This document shows, piece by piece, positions 34,049 through 43,684 of a stretch of DNA of 64,000 bases (position 1 is the first letter of the stretch; each line of letters starts with the position of its first letter). The notes beneath the pieces were generated by a model. That model was given only the letters and a program-made list of their open reading frames with translations, made no database searches and had not been told where the DNA came from. This DNA is from Pseudochrobactrum kiredjianiae (lineage in GTDB: Bacteria > Pseudomonadota > Alphaproteobacteria > Rhizobiales > Rhizobiaceae), in contig NZ_JAUCBM010000011.1 in assembly GCF_030362795.1 (NCBI RefSeq), forward strand, positions 1 through 64,000, read 5' to 3'. The position numbers and the translations under genes are program-made.

Positions 34049-34155
34049 AGAGCGCATCCCGAAAAGTTTGAAGCGCTTTTCGGGATGGGCTATCTTCTTG
34101 TTTTTACGCATGTCTTTGCCCCAAACCCGGTGTCCACTTTTGGGAGACATGCTCT
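34049..34155. repeat. RIME-like palindromic intergenic repeat, copy 1
   Basis: About 107 bp bounded by AGAGCGCAT on the left and ATGCTCT on the right. It contains a strong internal stem (CATCCCGAAAAG and CTTTTCGGGATG) and the segments ACGCATGTCTTT and CACTTTTGGGAGACATGC. This layout is that of the dispersed palindromic repeats common between genes in rhizobia and brucellae. It lies between converging genes and could act as a bidirectional transcription stop; its right end overlaps the HMG-CoA lyase stop codon by two bases. Confidence 0.75.
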
Positions 34156-35059
34156 AATTTCGTTTTCTTGTTGCGATAATCGCTTGGGCAACGCGAGACG
34201 CAGGCTGACGATCAAGCCTACTACTGATCCAGACCGCGCAGTCCACGAGCTTATCCAATTCAATACCGGTCTCAATACCCATACGATCAAACAACCAGAC
34301 AACATCTTCCGTAGCGACATTGCCAGAAGCCCCCGCAGCATAGGGACAGCCGCCTAATCCGGAAACCGAGCTATCAAACACACGAAGACCCATGGTATGT
34401 GCAGCCACAATATTCGCCACAGCCATTCCATAAGTGTCATGAAAATGTCCGGCCAGCGCAGGAACTGGAACTTCGCTCGCAACTGCTTCAATCAGTCTGC
34501 GCACATTGTCCGGCACGCCGACACCGATCGTATCGCCAAGACTGATTTCATAACACCCCATATCATATAAATCTTTGGCGACATGCGCGACAGTTTGAGG
34601 GGCAATATCGCCCTCATAAGGACAACCCAATACGCATGAAACATAACCGCGTATCTTAACTCCGGTTTTGCGCGCTGCCTCGATGACTGGTGCAAAGCGT
34701 TCCAGAGATTGTGCAATTCCGGCATTAATATTCTTATGGCTAAAGGTTTCAGACGCAGCTGCAAAAATTGCGACCTCTTTTGCGCCTGCCTCTGCCGCAG
34801 CTTCAAACCCTTGTAAATTAGGTGTAAGCACTGAATAACAAACGCCATCATGCTTTTTCAAACCACGCATCACGGCTGAATGATCTGCCATTTGCGGCAC
34901 CCATTTGGGTGACACAAAAGCGGTAGCCTCAATATTTTGTATACCGCAGCCAATCAAACGCTCAATGAGTTCAAGTTTGATAGCTGTCGGGATAATCTGC
35001 TTCTCATTCTGCAAACCGTCCCGCGGCCCAACCTCAACAATCCTGACTCTATCCCGCAT
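34154..35059 (-). CDS. mvaB: Hydroxymethylglutaryl-CoA lyase
   Basis: 301-residue cytoplasmic lyase that splits HMG-CoA into acetoacetate and acetyl-CoA, the last step of leucine degradation. Family landmarks are VEVGPRDGLQNEKQ at the N-terminus, FVSPKWVPQMAD, the metal-binding GHFHDTYG and the signature SGLGGCPYAAGASGNVATED with the catalytic loop cysteine. Length is typical. Last gene of the leucine cluster, 19 bp after the acyl-CoA synthetase. Corresponds to LiuE/YngG. Confidence 0.95.
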   Translation of the reverse strand: MRDRVRIVEVGPRDGLQNEKQIIPTAIKLELIERLIGCGIQNIEATAFVSPKWVPQMADHSAVMRGLKKHDGVCYSVLTPNLQGFEAAAEAGAKEVAIFAAASETFSHKNINAGIAQSLERFAPVIEAARKTGVKIRGYVSCVLGCPYEGDIAPQTVAHVAKDLYDMGCYEISLGDTIGVGVPDNVRRLIEAVASEVPVPALAGHFHDTYGMAVANIVAAHTMGLRVFDSSVSGLGGCPYAAGASGNVATEDVVWLFDRMGIETGIELDKLVDCAVWISSRLDRQPASRVAQAIIATRKRN

Positions 35060-35078
35060 CTTGATGACACCTTATTTT

Positions 35079-36770
35079 TTAAGCCGTATGCTGTTCCTCA
35101 AGGCCAAGCTCCTGCATCATAAGCCTGCGAATGATAAATTTTTGAATTTTTCCGGTTACAGTCATCGGAAAACTATCAACAAATTTCACATAATGCGGAA
35201 TCTTATAATGGGCGATCTGCCCCTCACAAAAGGCCTGAAGATCATCAGGCGTTAAAGCCGCGCCATCATGGAGAATAATCCAGGCACATACGACTTCACC
35301 GTATTTTTTATCAGGCACACCCACAATCTGAACATCCTTGATTACAGGATGGCGAAACAGAAACTCCTCTACCTCACGGGGATAAATATTCTCCCCGCCG
35401 CGGATAATAACATCCTTAATACGCCCGACAATATTGCAGTAACCCTCACCATCAATGACCGCAAGATCACCAGTATGCATCCAGCCATCACGGTCTATAA
35501 CCGCTGCGGTCTGCTCGGGATCGTCCCAATATCCGTACATCACGAGATAGCCCCGCGTGCATAATTCTCCAGATACACCACGCGGTACAATCTTGCCTTC
35601 ACCATCAATAATTTTAACTTCACAATGTGGCTGCACCCGTCCGACAGTTGTAACACGGCACTCAACCGTATCGTCAATGCTGCTCTGAAAGGATACGGGC
35701 GATGTTTCCGTCATACCATAGGCAATCGTGACCTGCTTCATATGCAGGTTTTCAATGACACGCTTCATCACTTCGACAGGACACGGACTACCTGCCATAA
35801 TACCGGTGCGTAGACTTGAGACATCATATGTTGCAAATTCGGGGTGGTTCAGCACACTGATGAACATCGTGGGAACACCGTAAAGTGCGCTACAGTGCTC
35901 ATTCTGCACGGTTTGCAACACAGCCTCCGGCTCAAAGGAAGCCGCAGGATAGATCATTGTCGCGCCATGTGTCAGACATGCGAGGTTTCCCATCACCATG
36001 CCAAAACAATGATACAAAGGAACGGGAATACAAAGCCGCTCTCCGGCAGTAAGACCGATTGCATCGCCCACAAACTGTGCATTGTTGAGTATATTGCGAT
36101 GTGTGAGGGTCGCACCTTTTGGAGAGCCGGTTGTGCCGGATGTAAATTGAATATTGGCATGATCTGTGGCGTTAAGACCAGCACCGATCACTTGCAGAGC
36201 TTCGAGCTCCGTAGCTTGCGGCGGTATAAACAAATCCGCGAAATTGATCATCCCTGACGTTTTTTCTTCGCCTAAACGAATAACCTTTTTCAGAAAGGGA
36301 AAGTGTTCTGAATGCAGATTAAGCGGGTCCGCATTTGGAATTTCCGGCACCAGTGTGGTGATCATTGTAAGGTAGTCGCTGCTTTTGAAACAAGGCGACA
36401 GAATAATCGCTTTGCAACCAGCTTTACCAATCGCAAAATCCAGCTCTGCTAAGCGATAAGCAGGGTTAATATTGACGAGGATCAAGCCCGCTTTAGCGGC
36501 AGCAAATTGCGTCAGAACCCATTCCGCATTGTTATGTGAAATGATCGCAATCCGATCTCCGCACCTCAGACCAAGGCGTAAAAAGCCACATGCCAGTGCG
36601 TCGGTTTTTTGCCGCAGCTCGGCATAAGTCAGGCGTATATTTTGATGCACAGAAATAAGAGCATCAATTGCAGCATACCGCAAACAGGCGTCGTCGAAAA
36701 ACCGGCCAATTGTGGTTTCTATCAGCGGTCTGCCCGTCGTTCCTTTTACAATGCTCAGTTTTTCGCCCAC
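35079..36770 (-). CDS. AMP-forming acyl-CoA synthetase of the leucine/isovalerate cluster
   Basis: 563-residue ANL-superfamily ligase. The P-loop is [16 protein letters not shown], the A5 motif YGMTETSP, the hinge and A8 region [20 protein letters not shown], and the catalytic lysine lies in TVTGKIQKF. It resembles ACSF2/YngI-type synthetases; gene order parallels the Bacillus subtilis yng cluster. It probably activates isovalerate or another branched or medium-chain acid with CoA, feeding the pathway; acetoacetate activation is an alternative. Start is GTG with AGAAGGAG five bases upstream. Confidence 0.9.
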   Translation of the reverse strand: MGEKLSIVKGTTGRPLIETTIGRFFDDACLRYAAIDALISVHQNIRLTYAELRQKTDALACGFLRLGLRCGDRIAIISHNNAEWVLTQFAAAKAGLILVNINPAYRLAELDFAIGKAGCKAIILSPCFKSSDYLTMITTLVPEIPNADPLNLHSEHFPFLKKVIRLGEEKTSGMINFADLFIPPQATELEALQVIGAGLNATDHANIQFTSGTTGSPKGATLTHRNILNNAQFVGDAIGLTAGERLCIPVPLYHCFGMVMGNLACLTHGATMIYPAASFEPEAVLQTVQNEHCSALYGVPTMFISVLNHPEFATYDVSSLRTGIMAGSPCPVEVMKRVIENLHMKQVTIAYGMTETSPVSFQSSIDDTVECRVTTVGRVQPHCEVKIIDGEGKIVPRGVSGELCTRGYLVMYGYWDDPEQTAAVIDRDGWMHTGDLAVIDGEGYCNIVGRIKDVIIRGGENIYPREVEEFLFRHPVIKDVQIVGVPDKKYGEVVCAWIILHDGAALTPDDLQAFCEGQIAHYKIPHYVKFVDSFPMTVTGKIQKFIIRRLMMQELGLEEQHTA

Positions 36771-36803
36771 TTCCGCTCCTTCTGTTTTTAGAGCGCAGCA
36801 TCT

Positions 36804-38816
36804 TTATCGTTCTGTACTTTCTTTTATCGACGCACTTGTTTCATCAGCCTCAAAATCCACCAGCTCAATGCCTTCACTCACCTGATCTCCCACGGCACAG
36901 CGGTAAGCCCGCACATATCCGGCGGCTGGCGCAAAGAGCTTAAGTTCCATCTTCATCGCTTCAACAATCAGTACCGGTGTGCCTTTTTCAATGTGCTGCC
37001 CCTCATCAACAAGCAAGGCAGTGACAGTTCCCGGCATTGGTGCAAGCAGCCCCTCATTTGGTGCTGCGCTTTCAACCAGAACATCAAGCGGATCAAGCCA
37101 TTCCAGCTTCCAGCTTTGATGCTGCGTAAAAATATGAAATGTATTATTTATATTAGCAAAATTAAATGTTTTTCGCCATCCGTCGATCATAGCAATGATG
37201 CGGTTATTTTGATCCAAGGTAGCCTGTGCGATAACGTCAAGCTCACCGGTCTGTAACCGAAACCCGCTATCGCGATAAGTAACAATAACAGTTTCAGAAA
37301 TACCGTTACAACGGAAGCTCAAATTACATTTGGCTTCAGTATTCAACCGAAAGCCATCTTTTAATCCGAACAATGGTGAGGTGCAAGTTTGCCCTGCTTC
37401 GCTCATAAGCCGCGCCAAGGCCGTGAATAAAAACACTTCGGCAGGCGGTGATTGCTTGTCAGCCAACAGAAACGCGCTTTCTCGCTCTATCAGGCTTGTA
37501 TCAAGCTGCGCCTGCACAAAAGAAGGGCAACGGACAAGACGTGAGAGGAAATCAATATTATTGGCTATGCCCGCAATTTGAACATCCGCTAGCGCCCGCT
37601 GCATACGTGCCAGCGCTTTATCGCGTGTTTCATCCCAGACAATCAGTTTAGCAATCATCGGATCATAGAACCGGCTGATACTGTCGCCCTCCTCAAAGCC
37701 CCTGTCGATACGCACATGAGCGCTTTCTTCCGGCAAAGAGAAATGCACCAGTCGGCCAGCCGACGGCATAAAATCGTGAGAAGGATCTTCCGCGTAAATC
37801 CGTGCCTCAATCGCATGACCGCGCAAGGATAATGCCTCTTGGCCGAGCGGCAATGTTTCTCCTGCCGCTACACGCAATTGCCATTCCACAAGATCAAGCC
37901 CCGTTATCATCTCCGTCACCGGATGTTCCACCTGAAGACGGGTATTCATCTCCATGAAATAGAACTGACCATCGGGCGCCACGATAAACTCAACGGTACC
38001 CGCTCCGGTGTACTGTATCGCCCGCGCGGCATTGACAGCAGCCTCCCCCATGAGGCGGCGCTGCTCGGGGGCAAGATGGGGCGCAGGCGCTTCCTCGACA
38101 ACTTTCTGATGTCTGCGTTGTACCGAACAATCGCGCTCAAACAGCGAGATATAATTACCGTGCGTATCACCGAATATCTGAATTTCTATATGCCGAGCGG
38201 GCGTGATATAGCGTTCAATCAGGATATGATCATCACCAAATCCAGCTTGGGCTTCCCGCTGGCAGGCGGATAGATTTTCAGCAAAATTCTCGCGTCGCTC
38301 AACCAGACGCATACCCTTGCCACCACCACCGGCAGATGCCTTTATCAAAACCGGATACCCAATTGCATCTGCTTCGCTGCGTAATCGTTCAACACTCTGC
38401 TCATCGCCATGATAGCCGGGGGTCAGGGGAACGCCTGCACCTCCCATTTGCTTTTTTGCTTCTGATTTTGCTCCCATAATGCGCATGGCTGAGGCAGAGG
38501 GGCCGATGAATACCAATTCGGCACGCGCACAGGCCACACAAAAAGCTTCATTTTCCGAGAGAAATCCGTAACCCGGATGGATAGCTTGCGCTCCGGTCGA
38601 TAATGCAGCTGTGATAATTTTCCCGCCATCAAGATAAGATTCCTTGGCAGTTGCAGCACCGATATAAACAGCTTCATCGGCAAGGCGGACATGGCGTGTC
38701 TGAGCGTCTTCATCCGAGAATACGGCAACAGTTCTGATGCCCATAAGGCGGGCAGTTTTGATAATACGGCACGCAATCTCGCCGCGATTTGCGATTAGAA
38801 TCTTGTCAAACATCAT
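36804..38816 (-). CDS. liuD: Methylcrotonyl-CoA carboxylase, biotin-containing alpha subunit
   Basis: 670-residue subunit with biotin carboxylase (IANRGEIACRIIKTAR, then HPGYGFLSEN and KASAGGGGKGMRLV) and a C-terminal biotinyl domain (APMPGTV, with biotin lysine K622 in EAMKM). It carboxylates biotin with ATP and bicarbonate. The start is at MMFDKILIANRG, right after the hydratase stop codon; 31 upstream in-frame codons overlap the preceding gene and are not native. Assignment to methylcrotonyl- rather than acetyl- or propionyl-CoA rests on the neighbouring isovaleryl-CoA genes. Confidence 0.92.
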   Translation of the reverse strand: MMFDKILIANRGEIACRIIKTARLMGIRTVAVFSDEDAQTRHVRLADEAVYIGAATAKESYLDGGKIITAALSTGAQAIHPGYGFLSENEAFCVACARAELVFIGPSASAMRIMGAKSEAKKQMGGAGVPLTPGYHGDEQSVERLRSEADAIGYPVLIKASAGGGGKGMRLVERRENFAENLSACQREAQAGFGDDHILIERYITPARHIEIQIFGDTHGNYISLFERDCSVQRRHQKVVEEAPAPHLAPEQRRLMGEAAVNAARAIQYTGAGTVEFIVAPDGQFYFMEMNTRLQVEHPVTEMITGLDLVEWQLRVAAGETLPLGQEALSLRGHAIEARIYAEDPSHDFMPSAGRLVHFSLPEESAHVRIDRGFEEGDSISRFYDPMIAKLIVWDETRDKALARMQRALADVQIAGIANNIDFLSRLVRCPSFVQAQLDTSLIERESAFLLADKQSPPAEVFLFTALARLMSEAGQTCTSPLFGLKDGFRLNTEAKCNLSFRCNGISETVIVTYRDSGFRLQTGELDVIAQATLDQNNRIIAMIDGWRKTFNFANINNTFHIFTQHQSWKLEWLDPLDVLVESAAPNEGLLAPMPGTVTALLVDEGQHIEKGTPVLIVEAMKMELKLFAPAAGYVRAYRCAVGDQVSEGIELVDFEADETSASIKESTER

Positions 38817-38817
38817 C

Positions 38818-39609
38818 TCATTGCGCCTCGTGCATCCAGTCAGGGGATCGTTTATCGAGAAAGGCACGAAGCCCTTCACGCGCTTCTGCATCCATACGCA
38901 ACGAGGCAATACGCTGTGCCGTTTCCTGCATCAGTGCATCACTCATGGCTTTTTCGGCAACGTCACGTATCAGCATTTTTGCAGCGGCTTGCGCGCGCGG
39001 CCCGCCGCTCATCAGACTACGAACCAGCTCATCAATACTGGTATCAAGCGCAGATGATTGTACCACTTCATGAACAAGGCCAATGTGCTGTGCGGTTGCG
39101 GCGCTTATCGTCTCTGCTGAAAGAAAATACCGTGAAGCCTGACGCGAGCCGATTGCCCGTATCACATAGGGGCTGATAACAGCCGGAATAATGCCGAATT
39201 TCACTTCAGATGTGGCAAATCTTGCATCCGTGGACGCGATGCAGATATCGCATGCTGCAACCAGCCCCATACCACCGCCAAACGCTGCACCATGCACCCG
39301 CGCCACTGTTGGCTTAGGCATTTCCGCTAAGATACGAAACATTTGTGCCAATTTATGCGCATCGGCAAGATTATCGTCAAAACCAGCCTCACCTGCGGCC
39401 TTCATCCAATCAAGATCAGCACCTGCCGAAAAGCTTTTACCGCGCCCGGCTAAAATCACGATCCGCGCGCTGTCATCAGCACTCAAACACGTGAAAGCAT
39501 CTGTCAGCTCTGCAATCATCACAGCATTAAAAGCATTATGCTGCTGCGGGCGGTTCATCCAGAGTGTAACGACAGAACCCGCACGGGTGATTTCGAGAAA
39601 TTCATACAT
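38818..39609 (-). CDS. liuC: Methylglutaconyl-CoA hydratase (enoyl-CoA hydratase family)
   Basis: 263-residue crotonase-fold enzyme expected to hydrate 3-methylglutaconyl-CoA to HMG-CoA. It has the oxyanion-hole segments GKSFSAGADLDWMK and RVHGAAFGGGMGL, then FATSEVKFGIIPAVISPYV with the catalytic glutamate region. MYEFLEITRAG is taken as the start (39609), 7 bp past the carboxylase beta-subunit stop; a longer frame would overlap that gene. ADLDWMK is typical of the LiuC subgroup. Confidence 0.92.
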   Translation of the reverse strand: MYEFLEITRAGSVVTLWMNRPQQHNAFNAVMIAELTDAFTCLSADDSARIVILAGRGKSFSAGADLDWMKAAGEAGFDDNLADAHKLAQMFRILAEMPKPTVARVHGAAFGGGMGLVAACDICIASTDARFATSEVKFGIIPAVISPYVIRAIGSRQASRYFLSAETISAATAQHIGLVHEVVQSSALDTSIDELVRSLMSGGPRAQAAAKMLIRDVAEKAMSDALMQETAQRIASLRMDAEAREGLRAFLDKRSPDWMHEAQ

Positions 39610-39616
39610 GACTGGC

Positions 39617-41221
39617 TCACATTCTGAAAATACCAAACTTGGTTTCTTTGACCGGCGCATTCATTGCTGCCGCTAAAGAAAGCCCGAGAACACGTCGGCT
39701 CTGTGCAGGATCAATAATACCGTCATCCCACATGCGGGCAGTCGCATAATAAGGATTACCCTGCGTTTCATATTGCGCACGGATTGCCGCCTGAAACACA
39801 TCCTCCTCCTGTTGGCTCCAGCTTTCACCACGCGCCTCCAAAGCATCACGTTGCACGCGGGCAAGCACACTGGCTGCCTGCTCGCCGCCCATCACCGAAA
39901 TGCGGCTATTGGGCCACGACCACAGAAAACGCGGCGAATAGGCTCTTCCGCACATACCGTAATTACCGGCACCGAAAGAACCGCCGATCAGCATAGTAAT
40001 TTTAGGAACCTGAGCCGTTGCGACAGCCGTGACCATCTTGGCACCATCTTTGGCAATTCCGCTGTTTTCATATTTCCGGCCAACCATGAAGCCGGTAATA
40101 TTTTGCAAAAAAACCAACGGAATATGCCGCTGTGCGCATAGCTCGATAAAATGCGCGCCTTTCAGGGCGGATTCTCCAAACAAAATGCCGTTATTTGCGA
40201 CCAGACCAACAGTTGTTCCGTAAATCTGCGCAAAACCCGTCACAAGCGTTGTGCCGTAACGGGCTTTAAATTCGTCAAACCGTGAGCCATCAACCAATCG
40301 TGCAATAATCTCGCGGACATCATAAGGGTGACGCAAGTTAGCCGAAACAATCCCGTATAAATCTTGCGCATCATAAAGCGGCGTTTCACTCTCTTTGAAA
40401 AGATCGGGCTTATTACTGAGATTGAGATTTGCGACCACACGTCTGGCAATGCCAAGAGCATGCGCGTCATTTTCGGCCAAATGATCGGCAACACCGGAAA
40501 GTCGGGTATGCACATCCGCACCGCCAAGATCTTCCGCTGTTACCACCTCTCCAGTCGCCGCTTTTACCAAAGGCGGCCCACCAAGAAATATTGTGCCCTG
40601 ATTACGCACGATGATTGTTTCATCCGACATTGCAGGCACATAAGCACCACCAGCCGTACATGACCCCATGACAACGGCTATTTGCGGAATAGCTTTGGCT
40701 GACATATTCGCCTGATTGTAAAAAATTCGGCCAAAATGATCCCGATCGGCAAAAACCTCATCCTGTTTTGGCAAATATGCGCCACCGGAATCTACCAGAT
40801 AAATACATGGCAGATGGTTTTGTTCGGCGATTTCCTGCGCACGCAGATGTTTTTTCACTGTCAGCGGATAATAGGTGCCGCCTTTAACTGTCGCATCATT
40901 GGCAATGATGACACATTGCACACCTGAGACCATGCCGATGCCAGCGATAATGCCTGCACTCGGTGCGTCATCGTCATAAAGACCATTGGCCGCCAATTGC
41001 CCGATTTCCAGAAAAGCGGCGCCGGGGTCAAGCAGTTGGTCTATGCGCTCCCGCGCCAGTAACTTGCCCCTTGCTTTGTGCCGTGCCGCCGCCGCAACGC
41101 CGCCGCCAGTGCAGATAATCGCGCTGCGCGCGCGTAGCTCCTCAACTTGTGCCTGCATAGCATCACGATTGCTGATGAAGTCTTCACTGCGCATATTGAT
41201 GTTGGTTTTAAGGATACTCAT
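39617..41221 (-). CDS. liuB: Methylcrotonyl-CoA carboxylase, carboxyltransferase beta subunit
   Basis: 534-residue carboxyltransferase that moves the carboxyl group from biotin to 3-methylcrotonyl-CoA. Landmarks are the N-terminal region [53 protein letters not shown], and the C-terminal [15 protein letters not shown] with [20 protein letters not shown]. The SGGAYLPKQ segment is characteristic of the MCC subgroup. Of two adjacent ATG codons, the second (41221) has GGAG at proper spacing. Confidence 0.94.
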   Translation of the reverse strand: MSILKTNINMRSEDFISNRDAMQAQVEELRARSAIICTGGGVAAAARHKARGKLLARERIDQLLDPGAAFLEIGQLAANGLYDDDAPSAGIIAGIGMVSGVQCVIIANDATVKGGTYYPLTVKKHLRAQEIAEQNHLPCIYLVDSGGAYLPKQDEVFADRDHFGRIFYNQANMSAKAIPQIAVVMGSCTAGGAYVPAMSDETIIVRNQGTIFLGGPPLVKAATGEVVTAEDLGGADVHTRLSGVADHLAENDAHALGIARRVVANLNLSNKPDLFKESETPLYDAQDLYGIVSANLRHPYDVREIIARLVDGSRFDEFKARYGTTLVTGFAQIYGTTVGLVANNGILFGESALKGAHFIELCAQRHIPLVFLQNITGFMVGRKYENSGIAKDGAKMVTAVATAQVPKITMLIGGSFGAGNYGMCGRAYSPRFLWSWPNSRISVMGGEQAASVLARVQRDALEARGESWSQQEEDVFQAAIRAQYETQGNPYYATARMWDDGIIDPAQSRRVLGLSLAAAMNAPVKETKFGIFRM

Positions 41222-41233
41222 CATGAACTCCGG

Positions 41234-42406
41234 CTATCTGGTTTCGGTCATGAGTTCCCGCCCGATCAGCATACGGCGGATTTCTGATGTGCCTGCGCCT
41301 ATTTCATACAGCTTAGCATCGCGCCAAAGCCTTCCGGCGGCACAGTCACTGGTATAGCCGTAACCGCCCAGAGCCTGTATCGTTTCCCCCGCCATCCAGG
41401 TTGCTTTTTCGGCCGCATAAAGAATGGCACTTGCCGCATCTTTACGCAGACTGCGTGCATGATCCTTACGATCACAAACCGCACCAACAGCATAAATATA
41501 CGCGCGTGTTGCCTGCCAGCCCGCATACATATCGGCCAGCTTACCTTGCATCAGCTGAAAATCACCAATTGGCTGCCCAAATTGTTTGCGCTCATGCATA
41601 TAAGGCAGCGTCAGGTCCATGCAGGCTGCCATGATACCAAGCGGCCCGCCACTTAAGACCGCTCGCTCATAATCAAGGCCAGACATCAGAACCTGAACGC
41701 CTTGACCAACACCACCAAGAACATTCTCTTCTGCGATTTCACACTGATCGAAATAGAGCGGAAATGTATTGGAACCACGCATCCCGAGCTTGTCCAGATG
41801 CGCTCCGTGACTGAAACCGCTGACACCTTTTTCAACGAGAAAAGCGGTGATGCCCTTTTGTCCGGCTTGCGGGTCGGTTTTCGCATAAACCACGAGAATA
41901 TCTGCATCACCACCATTGGTGATCCACATTTTCGAACCATTCAGAATGTAATGATCGCCACGCTTCTGCGCTTGCAGTTTCATTGACACGACATCGGACC
42001 CTGCATCCGGCTCCGACATAGCCAAAGCACCGATATAATCTCCTGATATTAATTTCGGCAGATATTTGGCCTTCTGCGCCGCAGTGCCATGACGGCGGAT
42101 TTGATTGACACAGAGGTTTGAATGAGCGCTGTAAGAAAGTCCGACAGAGGCAGAGGCACGGGAGATTTCCTCCATTGCCACGATATGCGCAAGATAGCCC
42201 ATACACGCACCGCCGTAGTCCTCCGGGACGGTGATGCCGAGCAGCCCCATTGCTCCGAGTTTTTTCCACAAATTAGCGGGGAACATATTGTTCCGGTCGA
42301 TCAATGCCGCATGAGGGGCAATTTCTGTCTGCGCAAATGCACGCACGCTATCGCGTAGTTGCGTAATCTCATCGTCAAAATGAAAATCGAGGCTCGGAAT
42401 TATCAA
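41234..42406 (-). CDS. liuA: Isovaleryl-CoA dehydrogenase
   Basis: 390-residue acyl-CoA dehydrogenase, FAD-dependent, converting isovaleryl-CoA to 3-methylcrotonyl-CoA. It shows [37 protein letters not shown] and the C-terminal [11 protein letters not shown]. The catalytic base is E247 in [14 protein letters not shown], the position typical of isovaleryl-CoA dehydrogenases rather than the C-terminal glutamate of most relatives. The start is TTG at 42406 with GGGAGGG six bases upstream; this gives the normal family length, while an upstream frame would overlap the divergent AraC promoter region. First gene of the six-gene cluster. Confidence 0.94.
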   Translation of the reverse strand: MIIPSLDFHFDDEITQLRDSVRAFAQTEIAPHAALIDRNNMFPANLWKKLGAMGLLGITVPEDYGGACMGYLAHIVAMEEISRASASVGLSYSAHSNLCVNQIRRHGTAAQKAKYLPKLISGDYIGALAMSEPDAGSDVVSMKLQAQKRGDHYILNGSKMWITNGGDADILVVYAKTDPQAGQKGITAFLVEKGVSGFSHGAHLDKLGMRGSNTFPLYFDQCEIAEENVLGGVGQGVQVLMSGLDYERAVLSGGPLGIMAACMDLTLPYMHERKQFGQPIGDFQLMQGKLADMYAGWQATRAYIYAVGAVCDRKDHARSLRKDAASAILYAAEKATWMAGETIQALGGYGYTSDCAAGRLWRDAKLYEIGAGTSEIRRMLIGRELMTETR

Positions 42407-42461
42407 GAACGGCCCTCCCAAGCTGCAGTTGTGTATTCCACCTTTTGTGAGATGAGTGTGA

Positions 42462-42501
42462 TGCAAAAGCCGGTGCCTGTCTTGCCAGAGAGGTTGCAAA
42501 A
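42462..42501. promoter_or_regulatory. Direct repeats in the divergent leucine-cluster/AraC region
   Basis: TGCAAAAGCCGG (42462-42473) and TGCAAAATCGG (42495-42505) are direct repeats 33 bp apart, about three helical turns, between the isovaleryl-CoA dehydrogenase and AraC starts. Direct repeats in phase are the usual binding pattern of AraC-type proteins. Confidence 0.45.
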
Positions 42502-42527
42502 TCGGCCATAAAGGCACAGAATAAATT

Positions 42528-43610
42528 ATGACATCTGTTTCTTCGGTTCCTTGCTCCACCGGAAACACACTTCCGGCCGTGGCTCCGGTTGCGCCCTCCT
42601 TTGCGCCTCAAGTCGTACCAATGGACTTTGTACGCTGCATTTTGCTGGCTTATGCCAAATATGGCATGGATCCGGCACGAGCATTGTCAAAGGCGCAAAT
42701 CCGGCCAGATTCCGTTCAAAAAACAGATGCCCGTGTAACCACCGAACAATTTGAAGATTTTAACTGGGAGGCCATGCAAGAGCTTGATGATGAGGCTCTG
42801 GGTTGGTTTTCACGCAAATTACCGTGGGGAACTTATGGCATGCTATGCCGTGCATCGCTTGGTGCACCCACACTTGGCATAGCCCTGCATCGCTGGACAC
42901 GGCATCACCGCCTGCTTACCGACGATATTTTTCTGACCCTGAATGTCACAGATGAAACTGCTTCGATAGAAATCACTGAAACGCGTGATCTAGGAGATTT
43001 TCGAGCATTCTGCCTTCTCACGCTGCTGCGCTATATTCTTGGTTTTGCCTGCTGGGCAATTGATGAAAAAATCCCTTTGGTTTCAGCCGAGTTTCCCTGC
43101 GCTCCTCCAGCCTACTCTGATGTTTACAGTAAGCTATTTTCACCAAATCTGCATTTTTCAGCGTCACATGCACGGATTCACTTCAGCAAACATTATCTGG
43201 AGCAGCCACTGCAACGCGACGAGGCCGCGATCAACCTTATGTTGAAGCGCGCATTACCCCTCACCGTTCTGCCCTATAAAAATGAACACAGGCTAACCAG
43301 TCAGGTGAGGCGTTTATTACGCATGGCAAAAACAGAACTGCCATCTGCAGAAGATGTGGCAGCTTTGTTTAATCTCTCCATACGCACCTTGCACCGCCGC
43401 CTTACAGTTGAGGGAGCATCCTTACGACAGCTTAAAAAACAAGTTCAGATGGAACAGGCAAAAGAAGCCCTTACGCGGACAACACAACCGATCAAAAGAG
43501 TGGCTTTTATTGCAGGCTTCAGAAGCGAGAAAAGTTTTTCCCGAGCATTTCACAATGCGACCAATGAAACACCGAGCATGTTCAGAAAGCGGCTACAAGC
43601 AGCTAAATAA
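42528..43610 (+). CDS. AraC-family transcriptional regulator, probable activator of the leucine cluster
   Basis: 360-residue regulator. The N-terminal about 230 residues resemble the arabinose-binding-like (AraC_binding_2/Arabinose_bd) ligand domain of OruR-type regulators ([40 protein letters not shown]). The C-terminal double helix-turn-helix includes [20 protein letters not shown] and [20 protein letters not shown]. Divergent orientation to liuA suggests it responds to leucine, isovalerate or an acyl-CoA. Followed by a strong terminator. Confidence 0.88.
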   Translation: MTSVSSVPCSTGNTLPAVAPVAPSFAPQVVPMDFVRCILLAYAKYGMDPARALSKAQIRPDSVQKTDARVTTEQFEDFNWEAMQELDDEALGWFSRKLPWGTYGMLCRASLGAPTLGIALHRWTRHHRLLTDDIFLTLNVTDETASIEITETRDLGDFRAFCLLTLLRYILGFACWAIDEKIPLVSAEFPCAPPAYSDVYSKLFSPNLHFSASHARIHFSKHYLEQPLQRDEAAINLMLKRALPLTVLPYKNEHRLTSQVRRLLRMAKTELPSAEDVAALFNLSIRTLHRRLTVEGASLRQLKKQVQMEQAKEALTRTTQPIKRVAFIAGFRSEKSFSRAFHNATNETPSMFRKRLQAAK

Positions 43611-43646
43611 ATACAATCGGGATCGGCATAGGATATAGCAGCAACT

Positions 43647-43680
43647 GACTGCCTTCTAATTTAGAAGGCAGTCTTTCATT
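43647..43680 (+). terminator. Rho-independent terminator of the AraC gene
   Basis: GACTGCCTTCTA (43647-43658) and TAGAAGGCAGTC (43662-43673) form a perfect 12-bp stem with a 3-nt loop, then TTTCATTT. It lies between converging genes, 37 bp past the AraC stop and 12 bp from the RocB-like stop, so it may work in both directions. Confidence 0.88.
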
Positions 43681-43684
43681 TATA

